The translations under genes and the position numbers were made by a program. A stretch of 64,000 nucleotides of DNA. It comes from Macrostomum hystrix (lineage: Eukaryota > Platyhelminthes > Macrostomidae). Positions within the stretch are counted from its first letter, which is position 1, and every line of letters starts with the position of its first letter. The notes beneath the pieces are model-generated. The model saw nothing but the letters and a program-made list of their open reading frames with translations. It had not been told where the DNA came from and made no database searches. The DNA lies in NCBI GenBank assembly GCA_950097015.1, contig CATNEN010000033.1, positions 4,867,001 through 4,931,000 on the forward strand, written 5' to 3'. Positions 1-13,376 of the stretch are shown one piece after another.

Positions 1-371
1 TTAGAATGCAGCCATCGTCTCCGCTCCTGCTTCAGTGGCAGCTTCTCAACCACCACCTGTCTGCGCGCAACCCCTGCCACCCTTCGCCACTATGGCAGCA
101 CCTTGCGGCTGGTTCCCACAACTGGCTTGAGTACTGCAGGCTGAGCACTGCCTAGCGGCAATTTACCATGCAGGACTGCTGGGTGCCACAGACTTTTTTA
201 CTGATAGGCGGAGATTTTGGCTCCAGGAAAATTTGTTTTTTGCCTGCGACTTTTTTTGAGCTGAAACTGCTCCAGTGGCTGACTTTGTTGGAGCTCTCAA
301 CGGCGCCTGATGAGCCCCTCTTGGAATTAACCTGCAAACCATTCTTCTCCCATTACCTTCTCCAGCACCCA
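1..371. other. unique sequence, no gene seen
   Basis: No recognisable coding, RNA or mobile sequence. Its last ~40 bases (329-370) are closely similar to 3375-3414, which also abuts a heptamer array, so they look like a duplicated array flank. Confidence 0.6.
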
Positions 372-1544
372 TCACACAGGACACAAGACACAGTACAGTG
401 TTCAATGGACACAGGACACAAGACACAAGACACATGACAGTGTTCAATGAACACAGGACACAGGACGCAAGACACAGGACAGTCGTCAATGGACACAGGA
501 CACAGGACACAAGACACAAGACACATGACAGTGATCAATGGACACTGGACACAGGACGCAAGACACAGGACAGTGGTCAATGGACACTGGACACAGGACA
601 CAGGACACAGGACACAGGACAGTGGTCAATGGACACAGGACACAGGACTCTGGACACAGGACTTTGGTCAATGGACACTGGACACAGGACAGTGGTCAAT
701 GGACACAGGACACAGGACTCTGGACACAGGACAGTGGTCAATGGACACTGGACACAGGACAGTGGTCAATGGACACAGGACACAGGACTCTGGACACAGG
801 ACAGTGGTCAATGGACACAGGACACAGGACAGTGGTCAATGGACACTGGACACAGGACAGTGGTCAATGGACACAGGACACAGGACTCTGGACACAGGAC
901 AGTGGTCAATGGACACAGGACACAGGACAGTGGTCAATGGACACAGGACACAGGACAGTGGTCAATGGACACAGGACACAGGACTCTGGACACAGGACAG
1001 TGGTCAATGGACACAGGACACAGGACTCTGGACACAGGACTTTGGTCAATGGACACAAGACACAGGACTTTGGTCAATGGACACAAGACACAGGACAGTG
1101 GTTAATGGACACAGGACACAGGACAAAGACACAGGACACAGGACACGAGACACAGGACACAGGACTCTGGACACAGGACTCTGGACACAGGACTCTGGAC
1201 ACAGGACTCTGGACACAGGACTCTGGACACAGGACTCTGGACACAGGACTCTGGACACAGGACTCTGGACACAGGACTCTGGACACAGGACTCTGGACAC
1301 AGGACTCTGGACACAGGACACAGGACACAGGACAGTGGTCAATGGACACAGGACACAGGACTCTGGACACAGGACACAGGACTCTGGACACAGGACAGTG
1401 GTCCATGGACACAGGACACAGGACTCTGGACACAGGACAGTGGTCAATGGACACAGGACACAGGACTCTGGACACAGGACAGTGGTCCATGGACACAGGA
1501 CACAGGACTCTGGACACAGGACAGTGGTCCATGGACACAGGACA
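372..1544. repeat. composite heptamer (ACACAGG)n minisatellite, block 1
   Basis: The basic unit is ACACAGG. It is organised into longer repeats in which heptamers alternate with GACTCTGG and with CAGTGGTCAATGG segments. All plus-strand frames stay open because the units lack stops in that orientation; the encoded Cys-, Thr- and Asp-rich peptides are artefacts of the repeat. Blocks 2 and 3 nearby use the same heptamer. Confidence 0.95.
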
Positions 1545-2190
1545 GCAATCTGAATCTCCCTGTTGTTTCCGATCCAATTCAACTTATTCTTGCTTTTGTT
1601 TTAAGCGTTAGGCGTCCAAGAAGATGTTGAGGCACAGCTGAGGCCTCATCGATTTCGGCTCAAATGAAGCTGCAAATTTCACGATCTGAGCTGGCTGATA
1701 TTCTTGACAATCTCAACTGGACAAATATTTGAATTAGTCAAACAAGTCTGTCATGTGTCTGTGCAGTTTTCTCAGAATCTGCAGCCTCGCACTCTGGTCT
1801 TGTGGGGTCAGGAACCGGGCCGCAGAGACACAATTCTGTGTCATTTTCTGCGGAATCCTCGGAACCGCCGACAAGTGGCGGTGGGGGTTGGGCTGGAAAC
1901 CTGAGCCCCTATCTGCTGACGATGTGTGTCAGGTGAAATTAAATAGACACTTAAGCCTCTTAATCGTGCGTGCCCAGAGGCGCTTGAGAAACAGGCCCGA
2001 AGAATCTAGTAGGACAGAAGAGAGAATAAAAGTGAAATGAGACAAATCAGCGAAATGAGATTTCACGGCTTTGCATGAGCGGGGTACGGAGCTGTGACAG
2101 CTGTGAAACCCAACACTGGCCTAACCCAGCTGATAGGTCGGGCCTCACTTTGCCTCTGAGCGAGTGGAAGCGCATTTCTCTCAGTGTGAT
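1545..2190. other. unique spacer, nothing recognised
   Basis: Unique sequence between heptamer blocks 1 and 2. I see no coding signal, RNA gene or mobile element. Confidence 0.5.
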
Positions 2191-2630
2191 TGGGCACAGG
2201 ACACAGGACACAGAACACAGAACACAGAACACAGGACACAGGACACAGGACACAGAACACAGAACACAGGACACAGGACACAGGACACAGAACACAGAAC
2301 TCAGGACACAGGACACAGGACACAGGACATAGGACACAGGACACTGGACACAGGACATAGGACACAGGACACTGGACACTGGACACTGAACACTGGGCAC
2401 AGGACACAGGACACAGAACACAGGACACAGGACACAGGACATAGGACACTGGACACTGGACACTGGGCACAGGACACAGGACACAGGACACAGGACACAG
2501 GACACAGGACACAGGACACAGGGCACAGGACACAGGACACAGGACACTGGACACAGGACACAGGACACAGGACACAGGACACAGGACACAGGACACAGGA
2601 CACAGAACACAGGGCACAGGACTCAGGACA
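2191..2630. repeat. heptamer (ACACAGG)n minisatellite, block 2
   Basis: About 60 copies of the 7-bp unit with variants ACACAGA and ACACTGG. It lacks the CAGTGGTCAATGG insertions of block 1 and does not share the flank common to blocks 1 and 3. Confidence 0.95.
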
Positions 2631-3242
2631 TAAATTGGATTTGCAAAGCACAATTTAAACCATCACATGTTGTTCATGTGTCATCCCTTCAAGTTTGATC
2701 AGTTGTCATTAATGTCAGAGGCCCAATCATAACAGGTTGCGCGGGTGAGCAGTGCTCAGTGAGCTGTGCCACGCACGCCACACAAGCCGCTGGTCCCCAG
2801 TTGTGAATTCAAGCGTACACTGGGAATCGGGTGTCCCGGGGCCCATATGTGCATCTCCAGTTTCCTTCTCGCCAACTGAGAATCAAACGGAAACAACGGG
2901 CGTGAAGAAGCAATTGTGACAAACTCAGGAAGCCTTGCGGCACCACTTTGCGCGTGTTGGCAGCTCGCGTGAGCCCTGCTTGATTGGCTTCATGTCTGCA
3001 CGCCCGGTGTTTTGATATTTTCCCATCCCGCGACTCGAGTTTGTTAGTTAGTGTTGTAGCGGAAATGATAAATGGGTGGAGGAGCAGCCACCTGTTTTAG
3101 CATCTGTTAACCTGCCACAGGCCCCCGCGCCAGTCATACAGGGAACCTTGAGCTGTGAGTCACGGCTGTACCAGCAGAAATTAAAAGTGAAAATTTTCAG
3201 TTTTTGTTCTCTGTTTGTCATTTCACTGACGCAAAATCAAAA
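2631..3242. other. unique spacer, nothing recognised
   Basis: Unique sequence between heptamer blocks 2 and 3, with no supportable gene or element. Confidence 0.5.
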
Positions 3243-4501
3243 CAGGACACAGAGGACAGGGCTCAGGACACAAGGCTCAGGGCACAACGCTCGACACAAG
3301 GCTCAGGACACAAGTTTCAGGGCACAACGCTCGACACAAGGCTCAGGACACAACGCTCAGGACACAGAGCCATGAACCTGCAAACCCATATTCTCCCATT
3401 CCATTCTCCAGCACTCAGGACTCAGGACACAGGACACAGGACACAGGACACAGGACACAGGACACAGGACACAGGACACAGGACACAGGACACAGGACAC
3501 AGGACACAGGACACAGCACACAGGACACAGGACACAGGACACAGGACACAGGACACAGGACACAGGACACAGCACACAGGACACAGGACACAGGACACAG
3601 GACACAGCACACAGGACACAGGACACAGGACACAGGACACAGCACACAGGACACAGCACACAGGACACAGGACACAGGACACAGGACACAGCACACAGGA
3701 CACAGGACACAGGACACAGGACACAGGACACAGCACACAGGACACAGGACACAGGACACAGGACACAGCACACAGGACACAGCACACAGGACACAGGACA
3801 CAGGACACAGGACACAGGACACAGCACACAGGACACAGGACACTGGACACAGGACACAGGACACAGGACACAGCACACAGGACACAGCACACAGGACACA
3901 GGACACAGGACACAGGACACAGGACACAGGACACAGGACACAGGACACAGCACACAGGACACAGCACACAGGACACAGGACACAGGACACAGGACACAGC
4001 ACACAGGACACAGGACACAGGACACAGGACACAGCACACAGGACACAGCACACAGGACACAGGACACAGGACACAGGACACAGCACACAGGACACAGGAC
4101 ACAGGACACAGGACACAGGACACAGGACACAGGACACAGGACACAGGACACAGCACACAGGACACAGGACACAGGACACAGGACACAGCACACAGGACAC
4201 AGCACACAGGACACAGGACACAGGACACAGGACACAGGACACAGCACACAGGACACAGGACACTGGACACAGGACACAGGACACAGGACACAGCACACAG
4301 GACACAGCACACAGGACACAGGACACAGGACACAGGACACAGGACACAGGACACAGGACACAGGACACAGGACACAGCACACAGGACACAGCACACAGGA
4401 CACAGGACACAGGACACAGGACACAGCACACAGGACACAGCACACAGGACACAGGACACAGGACACAGGACACAGGACACAGGACACAGGACACAGGACA
4501 C
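3243..4501. repeat. heptamer (ACACAGG)n minisatellite, block 3
   Basis: A degenerate left part (3243-3370, GGCTCAGGACACA-type units), then the duplicated flank (3375-3414), then a long regular array of ACACAGG with periodic ACACAGC variants. Segments around 3640-3900 and 4180-4330 show the same order of variants, which suggests higher-order duplication inside the array. Confidence 0.95.
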
Positions 4502-6328
4502 TAAGTCATTGGACACACGCACGGATATGCGAACGCAAATCGATTGTGTCCACAGTGTCTGCCTGAGTTGTAAATCCATAACGCAAATAGCAGAGGATCT
4601 TCAGTGACATAAGCGAGTCTGAGATACAAGAGTGTGACACGCGTGACGTACACTACCCACCTTAAATTTAGGAAGCAGATCCCTGTATTCCTGTTGGCAG
4701 CCAGCAAAGACAGCCAAAGCGAACCAGAGAGAAGAGATTTACAGCGCAGATGTCTATCAGGGGATCCCCGCTGCTTTTCGCCGGGCCATCGCCATGGCGA
4801 TCAAGGGGATGGCGAATGGAACCCGAACCGCTTCGGGCTTCGACTCTTCAAGTGATTCCCCTCGCTTCCCCTGCGCAGAGAAGCAGCAGGATGTTTGCGC
4901 GCCTAGGAAGTAGCGTCCTCGTATCCGACCCAGACTCCGCTGCTTCATCAGCTCCTCTGCCCAGCTTTCCCACGGCAAGACCCGTTCCCCAAATCCCCCT
5001 GAAACTGCTTCAACGCTCGCTCGAGAACTCAGCTTTCATCACCGGCCACCCCGGCGTCCCATTCCAGACCCCCCGCCACCAAGGCCCACCTGCTGTGGTG
5101 TGCAAAAACCTGCAGCCTTGCCTGTGCCCGGCAAAACTGCCCTTGGCAATTATACTGCTCCTCTTTTGCTGCTTCGCATTAAAACAAAACCCACGGAAAG
5201 AAAAAGTTATGGGGGAAGAGAGAGGAAGAGAAAGGAAAGGGAAAAACATGGCTAGAGGGGAGTTTTTGGCCCGTTAAAAAACACCTTTCGACACCTTCCA
5301 CCCTCCGCTCCAACCCTTGCCGTGCGAGGCTACTTTTTTGTAGGAGTGCAGGCGGCCCTCCATCACAGCCATCCGCATCCTTGACTTTCCGCTGCCTCGC
5401 CTGACAATGACTCCTAACCATGAGGCCGGACAATGAGCTCTGAGCTGCTCACAGTTCTGTCTCTCGGTGCCCGCTTTCCTGCAGACAAAAGCCGCCGGGA
5501 CTCTCCCTGGCTGCTTTTTTATCATATTTTTTTCTCTGCCACCCTCAGTGTCTGCGTGCGGCCCTGTCCCACTGCTGCAACTGAAGTGCGTATACAAAAT
5601 TAGATGAGACATTTGCTGGAGCTCGATTGTCCAGCAACTGTGCCTGCGCCATGGAGTCTTTGCCAGCTGTGCTCAATCATATAGTGGCCCTTAAAGCAGT
5701 TATGAACAATGATGAGTGCAGTCCGACTTTCAAATAAATCTGCTCCGCCCTGACCCCTGCTGGGTGTCAGACCCGAGCTCTGAAACAAAAATAATGAAAA
5801 AGCAAACATGACTTCAGACCTCCAGTGGATGAAGGCACTTCACCTCGGAGGCCAGAGAGATAGCCTCAGTGCAGTTGTGGAGTGGAACGGACAATGGACT
5901 GCAATGATAGAGTGACTCTTGCTTGCATGGGTGAGTTAAGACCTTGGGTGGCTTCCGCTAAGTCTCCCCGTGTCTCCCCTGGTCCGTCAGCAGCAGAAGC
6001 GTGAGTTGAAGTGACAATCAAAACAGAAAAAATGCTGAATTCCCGACTGTTTGACTACCGCATAGGAAGACCCGCGGCTTGTGCGTGTTTTTTTTCGCCC
6101 GCTAACAACAGATACCAGCTTCTGCTGCTGAAGAAAATGCGATTGTAGGCATCCCCAGACACTAATGGGATGATTCCCCTAATTTATCTCCACTTACTTA
6201 TGCCTTCCTCTCTTCTCTTGCATGCATTCCTCCATTCATTGCACCCACCGCGAACTGACTCTCACAGAATGCCACTACCTACCTGTCTGCCTGACTCTCT
6301 GTCTGTCTCGCCCAGTCTCCAAGTCTCA
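4502..6328. other. unique region without a supportable gene
   Basis: 1.8 kb of moderately GC-rich unique sequence. Several frames of 60-110 codons exist on both strands, but none has a domain I recognise or coherent splice sites. A purine-rich run lies at 5195-5250. Confidence 0.5.
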
Positions 6329-6412
6329 CTGTCTCTCTGTCTCTCTGTCTCTCTGTCTCTCTGTCTCTCTGTCTCTCTGTCTCTCTTTGTCTGTTTCTCT
6401 CTGTCTCAGCAA
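6329..6412. repeat. (CTCTCTGT)n simple repeat
   Basis: 8-bp CT-rich repeat immediately left of the 24-bp array. A similar CT-rich sequence, including TCTTTGTCTGTTTCTC, appears again immediately right of it. Confidence 0.9.
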
Positions 6413-7290
6413 GATCTGTAGCTAGAATTGCAGCAAGATTCGTAGATGGAATCGCAGCAAGATCTGTTTATGGAATCGCAGCAAGATCTGTAGCTAGAAT
6501 TGCAGCAAGATTCGTAGATGGAATCGCAGCAAGATCTGTTTATGGAATCGCAGCAAGATCTGCAGTTAGAATCGCAGCAAGATCTGCAGTTAGAATCGCA
6601 GCAAGATCTGCAGTTATGAATCGCAGCAAGATCTGCAGTTAGAATCGCAGCAAGATCTGCAGTTAGAATCGCAGCAAGATCTGCAGTTAGAATCGCAGCA
6701 AGATCTGCAGTTAGAATCGCAGCAAGATCTGCAGTTAGAATCGCAGCAAGATCTGCAGTTAGAATCGCAGCAAGATCTGCAGTTAGAATCGCAGCAAGAT
6801 CTGTAGTTAGAATCGCAGCAAGATCTGCAGTTAGAATCGCAGCAAGATCTGCAGTTAGAATCGCAGCAAGATCTGCAGTTAGAATCGCAGCAAGATCTGC
6901 AGTTAGAATCGCAGCAAGATCTGCAGTTAGAATCGCAGCAAGATCTGCAGTTAGAATCGCAGCAAGATCTGCAGTTAGAATCGCAGCAAGATCTGCAGTT
7001 AGAATCGCAGCAAGATCTGCAGTTAGAATCGCAGCAAGATCCGTAGATGGAATCGCAGCAAGATCTGCAGTTAGAATCGCAGCAAGATCCGTAGATGGAA
7101 TCGCAGCAAGATCCGTAGATGGAATCGCAGCAAGATCTGCAGTTAGAATCGCAGCAAGATCCGTAGATGGAATCGCAGCAAGATCTGTAGTTGAATCGCA
7201 GCAAGATCCGTAGATGGAATCGCAGCAAGATCCGTAGATGGAATCGCAGCAAGATCCGTAGATGGAATCGCAGCAAGATCCGTAGATGGA
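6413..7290. repeat. 24-bp minisatellite, ~36 copies
   Basis: Unit core GCAGCAAGATCTGCAGTTAG, with alternative types ending CCGTAGATGGAATC and CTGTTTATGGAATC at the array edges. The middle is nearly homogeneous and the edges are mixed. The 24-bp period keeps a minus frame open as an 8-residue Cys/Ser repeat, with no sign that it is a gene. Confidence 0.95.
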
Positions 7291-7400
7291 ATCCCTGTCT
7301 CTCTGTCTTTGTCTGTTTCTCCCAGTCTCCCAGTCTCCCAGTCTCCCAGTCTCCCTATCTCTCTGTCTCTCTGTTTATCAGTAACTTTGCCTCTCTGTCT
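7291..7400. repeat. CT-rich simple repeat
   Basis: CTGTCTCT and CCCAGTCT repeats that mirror the CT-rich tract on the other side of the 24-bp array. Confidence 0.85.
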
Positions 7401-8082
7401 CTGCCCGCCTGTTTCCCACATCCCCTACCAGCTTGTCACAGAGTGTTTGCCACCGAGAGCCTCGCCATGCCGTGGACCATTGCAGCTCAAACAAGCCAGG
7501 CGGGAGTTTACAAAGGATGAGATCCCTTCCATGCCTCAGCTCTTCCCTTCATCTTGCCAGCGCATCTCTCAGGCTTTGTTCTATTCTCTCCTGTCTCGCA
7601 TTCGCTTCCCCTGTTTCCTGAGTCCCTTTGCCAGCCTTCATCGATCTGGCACTTCTCAGCCGCAGTTGGCAGGACAGCGCAGAAACTGTTGTCCGGATGA
7701 GGATTAATGACTGGCGTGCTGCGGGTGACCCAATGAGTTCATCCTGTGTTTCTTTAACTGGCGATTCTAAAATAATACGTCTATTCTGATTCTATTCTAC
7801 GAGTATTCACCGGTCGCGAGCCCACGGGGTCGATGAGGACTCAATCCCACTGGTCTCACGGCACTTTTCTCCATTTCTTCTAGCCGCTCAGTTTTTTTTA
7901 ATTTTCAGAGCAACGGCTTTTGGGAGCGAGAATGAAATCCATAAAACTGAGGACCGCTGGCCATCCCCGGAGATTGCCACTGTCCACCCAGCCTCCTCAT
8001 TCCTGTCTCCCCTCTTCCTATGGGACTTTGTCTTTGCTAAATTTTCTTAACTTCCCAATCCGCACATATGCTTCACTGATTT
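7401..8082. other. unique spacer, nothing recognised
   Basis: No gene, RNA or element that I can support. Confidence 0.5.
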
Positions 8083-8302
8083 GTTTATTCTGTCTGTCAG
8101 ATCAGCGAGCCTGTCTGTCAGATAAATGAGCCTGTCTGTCAGATAAATGAGCCTGTCTGTCAGATCAAGGAGCCTGTCTGTCAGATCAATGAGCCCGTCT
8201 GTCAGGTCTGTATGAGCCTGTCTGTCAGATCAATGAGCCTGTCTGTCAGGTCTGTATGAGCCTGTCTGTCAGGTCTGTATGAGCCTGTCTGTCAGGTCTG
8301 TA
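8083..8302. repeat. 21/22-bp minisatellite, ~10 copies
   Basis: Unit core GAGCCTGTCTGTCAGATCAA; variants end in GGTCTGTAT. It contains the CTGTCTGTC word that recurs in the arrays at 11083 and 12408. Confidence 0.9.
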
Positions 8303-11082
8303 GCCTGTTGCACCAGCTCAGCACATCGCACGCGTCAAATCACGCATAAGGCACAGCGGGCCAGCTATAAGAAGAGGCTGAGCAGGCGCATTGCTAGACG
8401 CCGAGCGCAGAGGAGAGAAGAAGGGGGTGAGAATGAAAAAAATTGGTAAAACGCGATGCAAGAGCAGCAGAGATGAAGCAGAGATGAGGCTGGACTAGCA
8501 GGCGTGGGTCGGGCAGCCCCTAATTCGATAGGACAAGCCGACCTGATTAGGCCCGACATCGATCGTCAGCGAGTGCGGTGGATTTGGGATTCTTCTGGCC
8601 GGCGGGATGTCGAGAGGCGATGCGAGATGAGGCGAACACCAAAAACTTTCCCCAAATCTACTCCCCCCTCCCTCGTGTGCTTTTCCTCTTTGAGTTATTG
8701 GGATCGCCTTCAAGACGCACAGGACACAGCCGACAATGTGACTCACCAGAATCTGCTCACTTTGAGCAGCAAAAAGGGAAAAAAAGAAAATCCACTGTTC
8801 GAGTTTGGTCTACAGAGAGAGATCGATTCATTGTGTGGATGTTGATTCGTCAGATTATTGGTAACGGATACACACACACGCGTATGCTTGATACGATTAT
8901 AGCCGACTTAGGGCACTGGCCATAGGCTTGAGTTTGTCCAAAGGATTTGCCGCCGCCCCTGCGCGCTGCTGTGTTTGCCAATTCTAAGCAGCTAACACGG
9001 ATCCTTACCCAGACTTTTTGCATAGCCCTAACCCGTACTCATACACTGCCTGAGTTAGCGGGTCTTTATTCCGTGAGTTTTGAGCATAGTTCCAGGTCTT
9101 TGTGATAATTACCGACTAATTAGAGACAAAGAAGGACAAAGCATGTTGTGTGACTGAGTGAGTGTCTCCAATGGTGCATAATTACAGGCAATGGACTCCA
9201 ACTCTTGACTCCAACTGGAGTTCAGCCCCAGGTAGGCTGGAGACTGTCTGTCAGTTGATTTTTTCTATTGGGATGACAATTTTTTCTATCTTGCCTTTCA
9301 ATGTTTTCAAACGTGTAATTACGCACGCATCTGCAATCCTGACTGTACAAATCAAAATCACATCTGATTTCACAATGGAAGGCCTTTGTTTCTCGGTGTA
9401 AAATTTTCCAAGACTTTCTTTAAAATCCAACACTTGCCATTCAGGTAGTGGTGGAATTCTCAAAGAATTCTGCAATAATGCCTTGAGAAGATGTTTTCTG
9501 CTTCTGTTTGCAGACAGAGAATGCAGCACTATCAAACTCAGGCATGACTCAAAGTTTTGTCTGCTTTTCTGTGTGCATATTCTATGCCTAAGAACTGCAC
9601 ACTTACTGGATCAAAGGAAAGGGATGAGGCAAAAATAATGGGACAAGATGGCCTGCAGCCTGAGAAACTGAGTAAATGGGGATTTTATTCCCACAACTTG
9701 CACATCTCCCTATTCATCCCCCGAGGGCAACTGGGCCTATGAAACTTATCCCCTGTCAAGCCGCAAGGGCCGTTTGACTCTATAGCGGAATATGCGCTGC
9801 GGGAAATGGGATATTTCGGCTTCCAGGACTGGCTTTCAGGCTGGAGGGAAGTGGGCTAGGATGGGAGAAATGGACAAGCGACTAGGGATTTGGGATAATC
9901 TGCATTCTAGCCGCAGCACTTGACAGCCCCGGAGCCACCCAGGCGGAGAAGCTCGCGGCTTCAAGGACAAGACGGCGCGATCAGGGTTCACTTATGCTCA
10001 GGTGGGAAACTTTCGCTTCTTCAGGAAGTACTTTCCCGCCTCTTCTTCTCTTTTTTGCACCTGGAATTTGGGTAGCAACTCGAGAGGGGAGAAAAAGTGT
10101 CCGTCTGTTCACAACTCCCCAGAAAAACACAGATCCCTACCCGATGCCCAAGTACACGGGAACTGCTGCACGCAGTCTGAACACTTGAGCACAGCTAAAG
10201 AAATGAGCACGCAGACATTCTCAGACTTTTGAGTTGGAAGTAGAGCAGCCTGAGTCAGCAGCCAGTTGCCACTTTCAGGCGTCAATTTGAAAGCTAATTA
10301 AATTGCCAATTACCTACAAAATGTATTTCTTGTTATTTGCTAGTAGGGAGAGAGGTGGTAGGGCAGGTAGCGCGGGCCGATTGTTTGCCTGGTGTTGGCT
10401 CCCCTGGCTCTGGTGGATCCGGTGATTTTCTAGGAAATTTTCAGGATTCGTCTCTGAGCCCTCAGGAAGTCACAGAAACAGCCCCCCCCCGATTTCACCT
10501 GTTCGCCAGTGGGGCGGGGAGTGTTAGGCAGGGAGAGGGACATTGTGCTTGGGTGACACTCCTTTTTAAAGCAATATTTACCCAGTGGGACAGGTGGATA
10601 AACACGGTCAGGGTGACAAGTTGACAGCCATGAGGCCATCGCGCAGCCATCAGCAGTCAGGCACCGGTCAATGCGAGCGGGAGGGGCGGCGAGATTTTAT
10701 CGACAGTTGTGGAATTCTGAAATATTCGGCTAGGATTTCAGCTTATAGTTCGGAAATATTCATTGCGAGCATCATTCACAGGCACCAAACTATGGGACTC
10801 ATTCTCTAAAGCCAAATGAGCAAGAAACCTTCCGGACTGGGGAAATTTATCCCCCCCAAGCATCGGCGGCGGTTTCGACCTGAGCCGGGGCAATAAAGAA
10901 ACGGAAATGGGAATCAGAAATTGGAGAGCAATTGTGGGAGGAGAAGCTGGAGGAAAGGGGAAGCTGAGAGATGATGAAGGAGTCTGGGCGATAGCAAGAC
11001 TGCTCAATGGTCTTGGACTCAATGGCAATTTTCAATGCTTCTGTGAGTTATGAATAATAATTGCAGAGAAAATATTTAATTC
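8303..11082. other. 2.8-kb unique region without a supportable gene
   Basis: Scattered frames of at most ~115 codons on both strands, none with a recognised domain, long coding-like composition or paired splice sites. A C run lies near 10486. I see nothing else to annotate. Confidence 0.5.
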
Positions 11083-11601
11083 CTGGTGTCTGTCTGTCCA
11101 TTCCTGGTGTCTGTCTGTCCATTCCTTGTTTGTGTCTGTCCGTTCCTGGTGTCTGTCTGTCCATTCCTGGTATCTGTCTGTCCATTCCTTGTTTGTGTCT
11201 GTCCATTCCTGGTATCTGTCTGTCCATTCCTTGTTTGGGTCTGTCCATTCCTGGTGTCTGTCTGTCCATTCCTGGTGTCTGTCTGTCCATTCCTGGTGTC
11301 TGTCTGTCCATTCCTGGTGTCTGTCTGTCCATTCCTGGTGTCTGTCTGTCCATTCCTGGTGTCTGTCTGTCCATTCCTGGTGTCTGTCTGTCCATTCCTG
11401 GTGTCTGTCTGTCCATTCCTGGTGTCTGTCTGTCCATTCCTGGTGTCTGTCTGTCCATTCCTGGTGTCTGTCTGTCCATTCCTGGTGTCTGTCTGTCCAT
11501 TCCTGGTGTCTGTCTGTCCATTCCTGGAATCTGTCTGTCCATTCCTGGTGTCTGTCTGTCCATTCCTGGTGTCTGTCTGTCCATTCCGGTGTCTGTCTGT
11601 C
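11083..11601. repeat. 21-bp minisatellite, ~25 copies
   Basis: Unit core CTGTCTGTCCATTCCTGGTG. Variants (CTTGTTTGT, GGTATCT) are concentrated at the left end, while the right two thirds is nearly uniform. The 21-bp period keeps frames open on both strands. Confidence 0.95.
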
Positions 11602-12407
11602 CTCCTTTAACTTCCCACAAGATGAAGCTTTGGGTCCCTCTCTGGTGGAATTGCATAGTTAAAATTTTTTATTCCTTCCTGAATTGATAATTCTGGCAAT
11701 GTGCTAATTTTTTCTCCCATCCATTCTACGCCTATCTAATGAAGCAAATTTCGCACCTTGGCTGCCAGTTGAATGATCCCAGAATCCCAAAATCGGGTGG
11801 TAATTGCTGGTGTTTAATCCTGCGCGGGGCTCTCACCTGTGTTTTCATTGATAATACAGGCCTTATTACGCAACGTATTGGACGGTAACCGGGGATCTAT
11901 GGCATTTTGAGTTAATCCCAGCGCCCTGTTTCACACCCTGGTAACTAATATTTTGACCAGTGAGTCTGCTGCTATCATTTGGTCTATAACTTAGCTGTTA
12001 GCTGTTATCTGCGTTCTGTATGGGGTTAGAAATCCACACAGTTTATTTATGCCTCTACCTTCTTAGATGAGTGAAAGAACTACATTGAAAGCGGGATAGA
12101 GTCAGCGACTGAAAGATGATAGATAGATGAGTGTGTGAGCCAGACAATCAATCAACTTGATGCGGCCGTGTCATCTTCCCTACTCCCAGACCCACCGCCA
12201 ACCCCCCTTGCAACTTCTGTCCACCCGGACGGCCTCTGAAAGTGCTCAGTGAAAAGGACTTGAGTGGTACTGCAGTCTTGTAGCTATCGGGACCTCAGGC
12301 CAAGCTGAGAGCGGATCTGCCTCTGAGGCGGTGAGTGAGGGATTGAGGCCGGCCAAATCTGAATGAGAATTGAGCATGCGGAGCTGGCTTTGCTGATAGA
12401 TTTGCTG
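11602..12407. other. unique spacer, nothing recognised
   Basis: No supportable gene. A short GATAGATAGATGA run lies near 12119. Confidence 0.5.
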
Positions 12408-12490
12408 CTCTGCCTGCTTGCCTGTCTGCTTGCCTGTCTGTCTGCCTGTCTGCCTGTCTGTCTGTCTGTCCGTCTGTCTGTCTGTCTGTG

Positions 12491-12556
<66 letters not shown>

Positions 12557-13010
12557 CTGTCTGTCTGTGGTCTGTCTGTCTGCCTGTCTGCCTGTCCTTC
12601 TGTCTGTCTGTCTGTCTGTCTGTCTGTGGTCTGTCTGTCTGCCTGTCTGTCTGTCTGTCTGTGGTCTGTCTGTCTCTCTGCCTGTCTGTCTGTCTGTCCG
12701 TCTGTCTGTCTGTCCGTCTGTCTGTCTGTGGTCTGTCTGTCTGTGGTCTGTCTGTCTGTGGTCTGTCTGTCTGTGGTCTGTCTTTCTGTCTGTCTGTCTG
12801 TGGTCTGTCTGTCTGTGGTCTGTCTGTCTGTGGTCTGTCTGTCTGTGGTCTGTCTGTCTGTGGTCTGTCTGTCTGTGGTCTGTCTGTCTGTGGTCTGTCT
12901 GTCTGTGGTCTGTCTGTCTGTGGTCTGTCTGTCTGTGGTCTGTCTGTCTGTGGTCTGTCTGTCTGTGGTCTGTCTGTCTGTGGTCTGTCTGTCTGTGGTC
13001 TGTCTGTCTC

Positions 13011-13059
<49 letters not shown>

Positions 13060-13330
13060 CTGTCTGTCTGTCTGTCTGTGGTCTGTCTGTCTGTGGTTTG
13101 TCTGTCTGTGGTCTGTCTGTCTGTGGTCTGTCTGTCTCTCTGCCTGTCTGTCTGTCTGTCCGTCTGTCTGTCTGTCTGTCTGTCTGTGGTCTGTCTGTCT
13201 GTGGTCTGTCTGTCTGTGGTCTGTCTGTCTGTGGTCTGTCTGTCTGTGGGCTGTCTGTCTGCCTGTCTGCCTGTCCTTCTGTCTGTCTGTCTGTGGTCTG
13301 TCCGTCTGTCTGTCTGTCTGTCTGTCTGTG

Positions 13331-13376
<46 letters not shown>

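Noticed and set aside
398-4607. Very long Thr/Asp/Gln- or Cys/Val/Leu-rich reading frames over the heptamer arrays
   Set aside because: Open in several phases on both strands because the 7-bp unit lacks stops; no flanking exon or start context, so repeat artefacts.
6614-7276. Cys/Ser-rich minus-strand protein over the 24-bp array
   Set aside because: Repeat artefact; units vary equally at all codon positions and there is no gene context.
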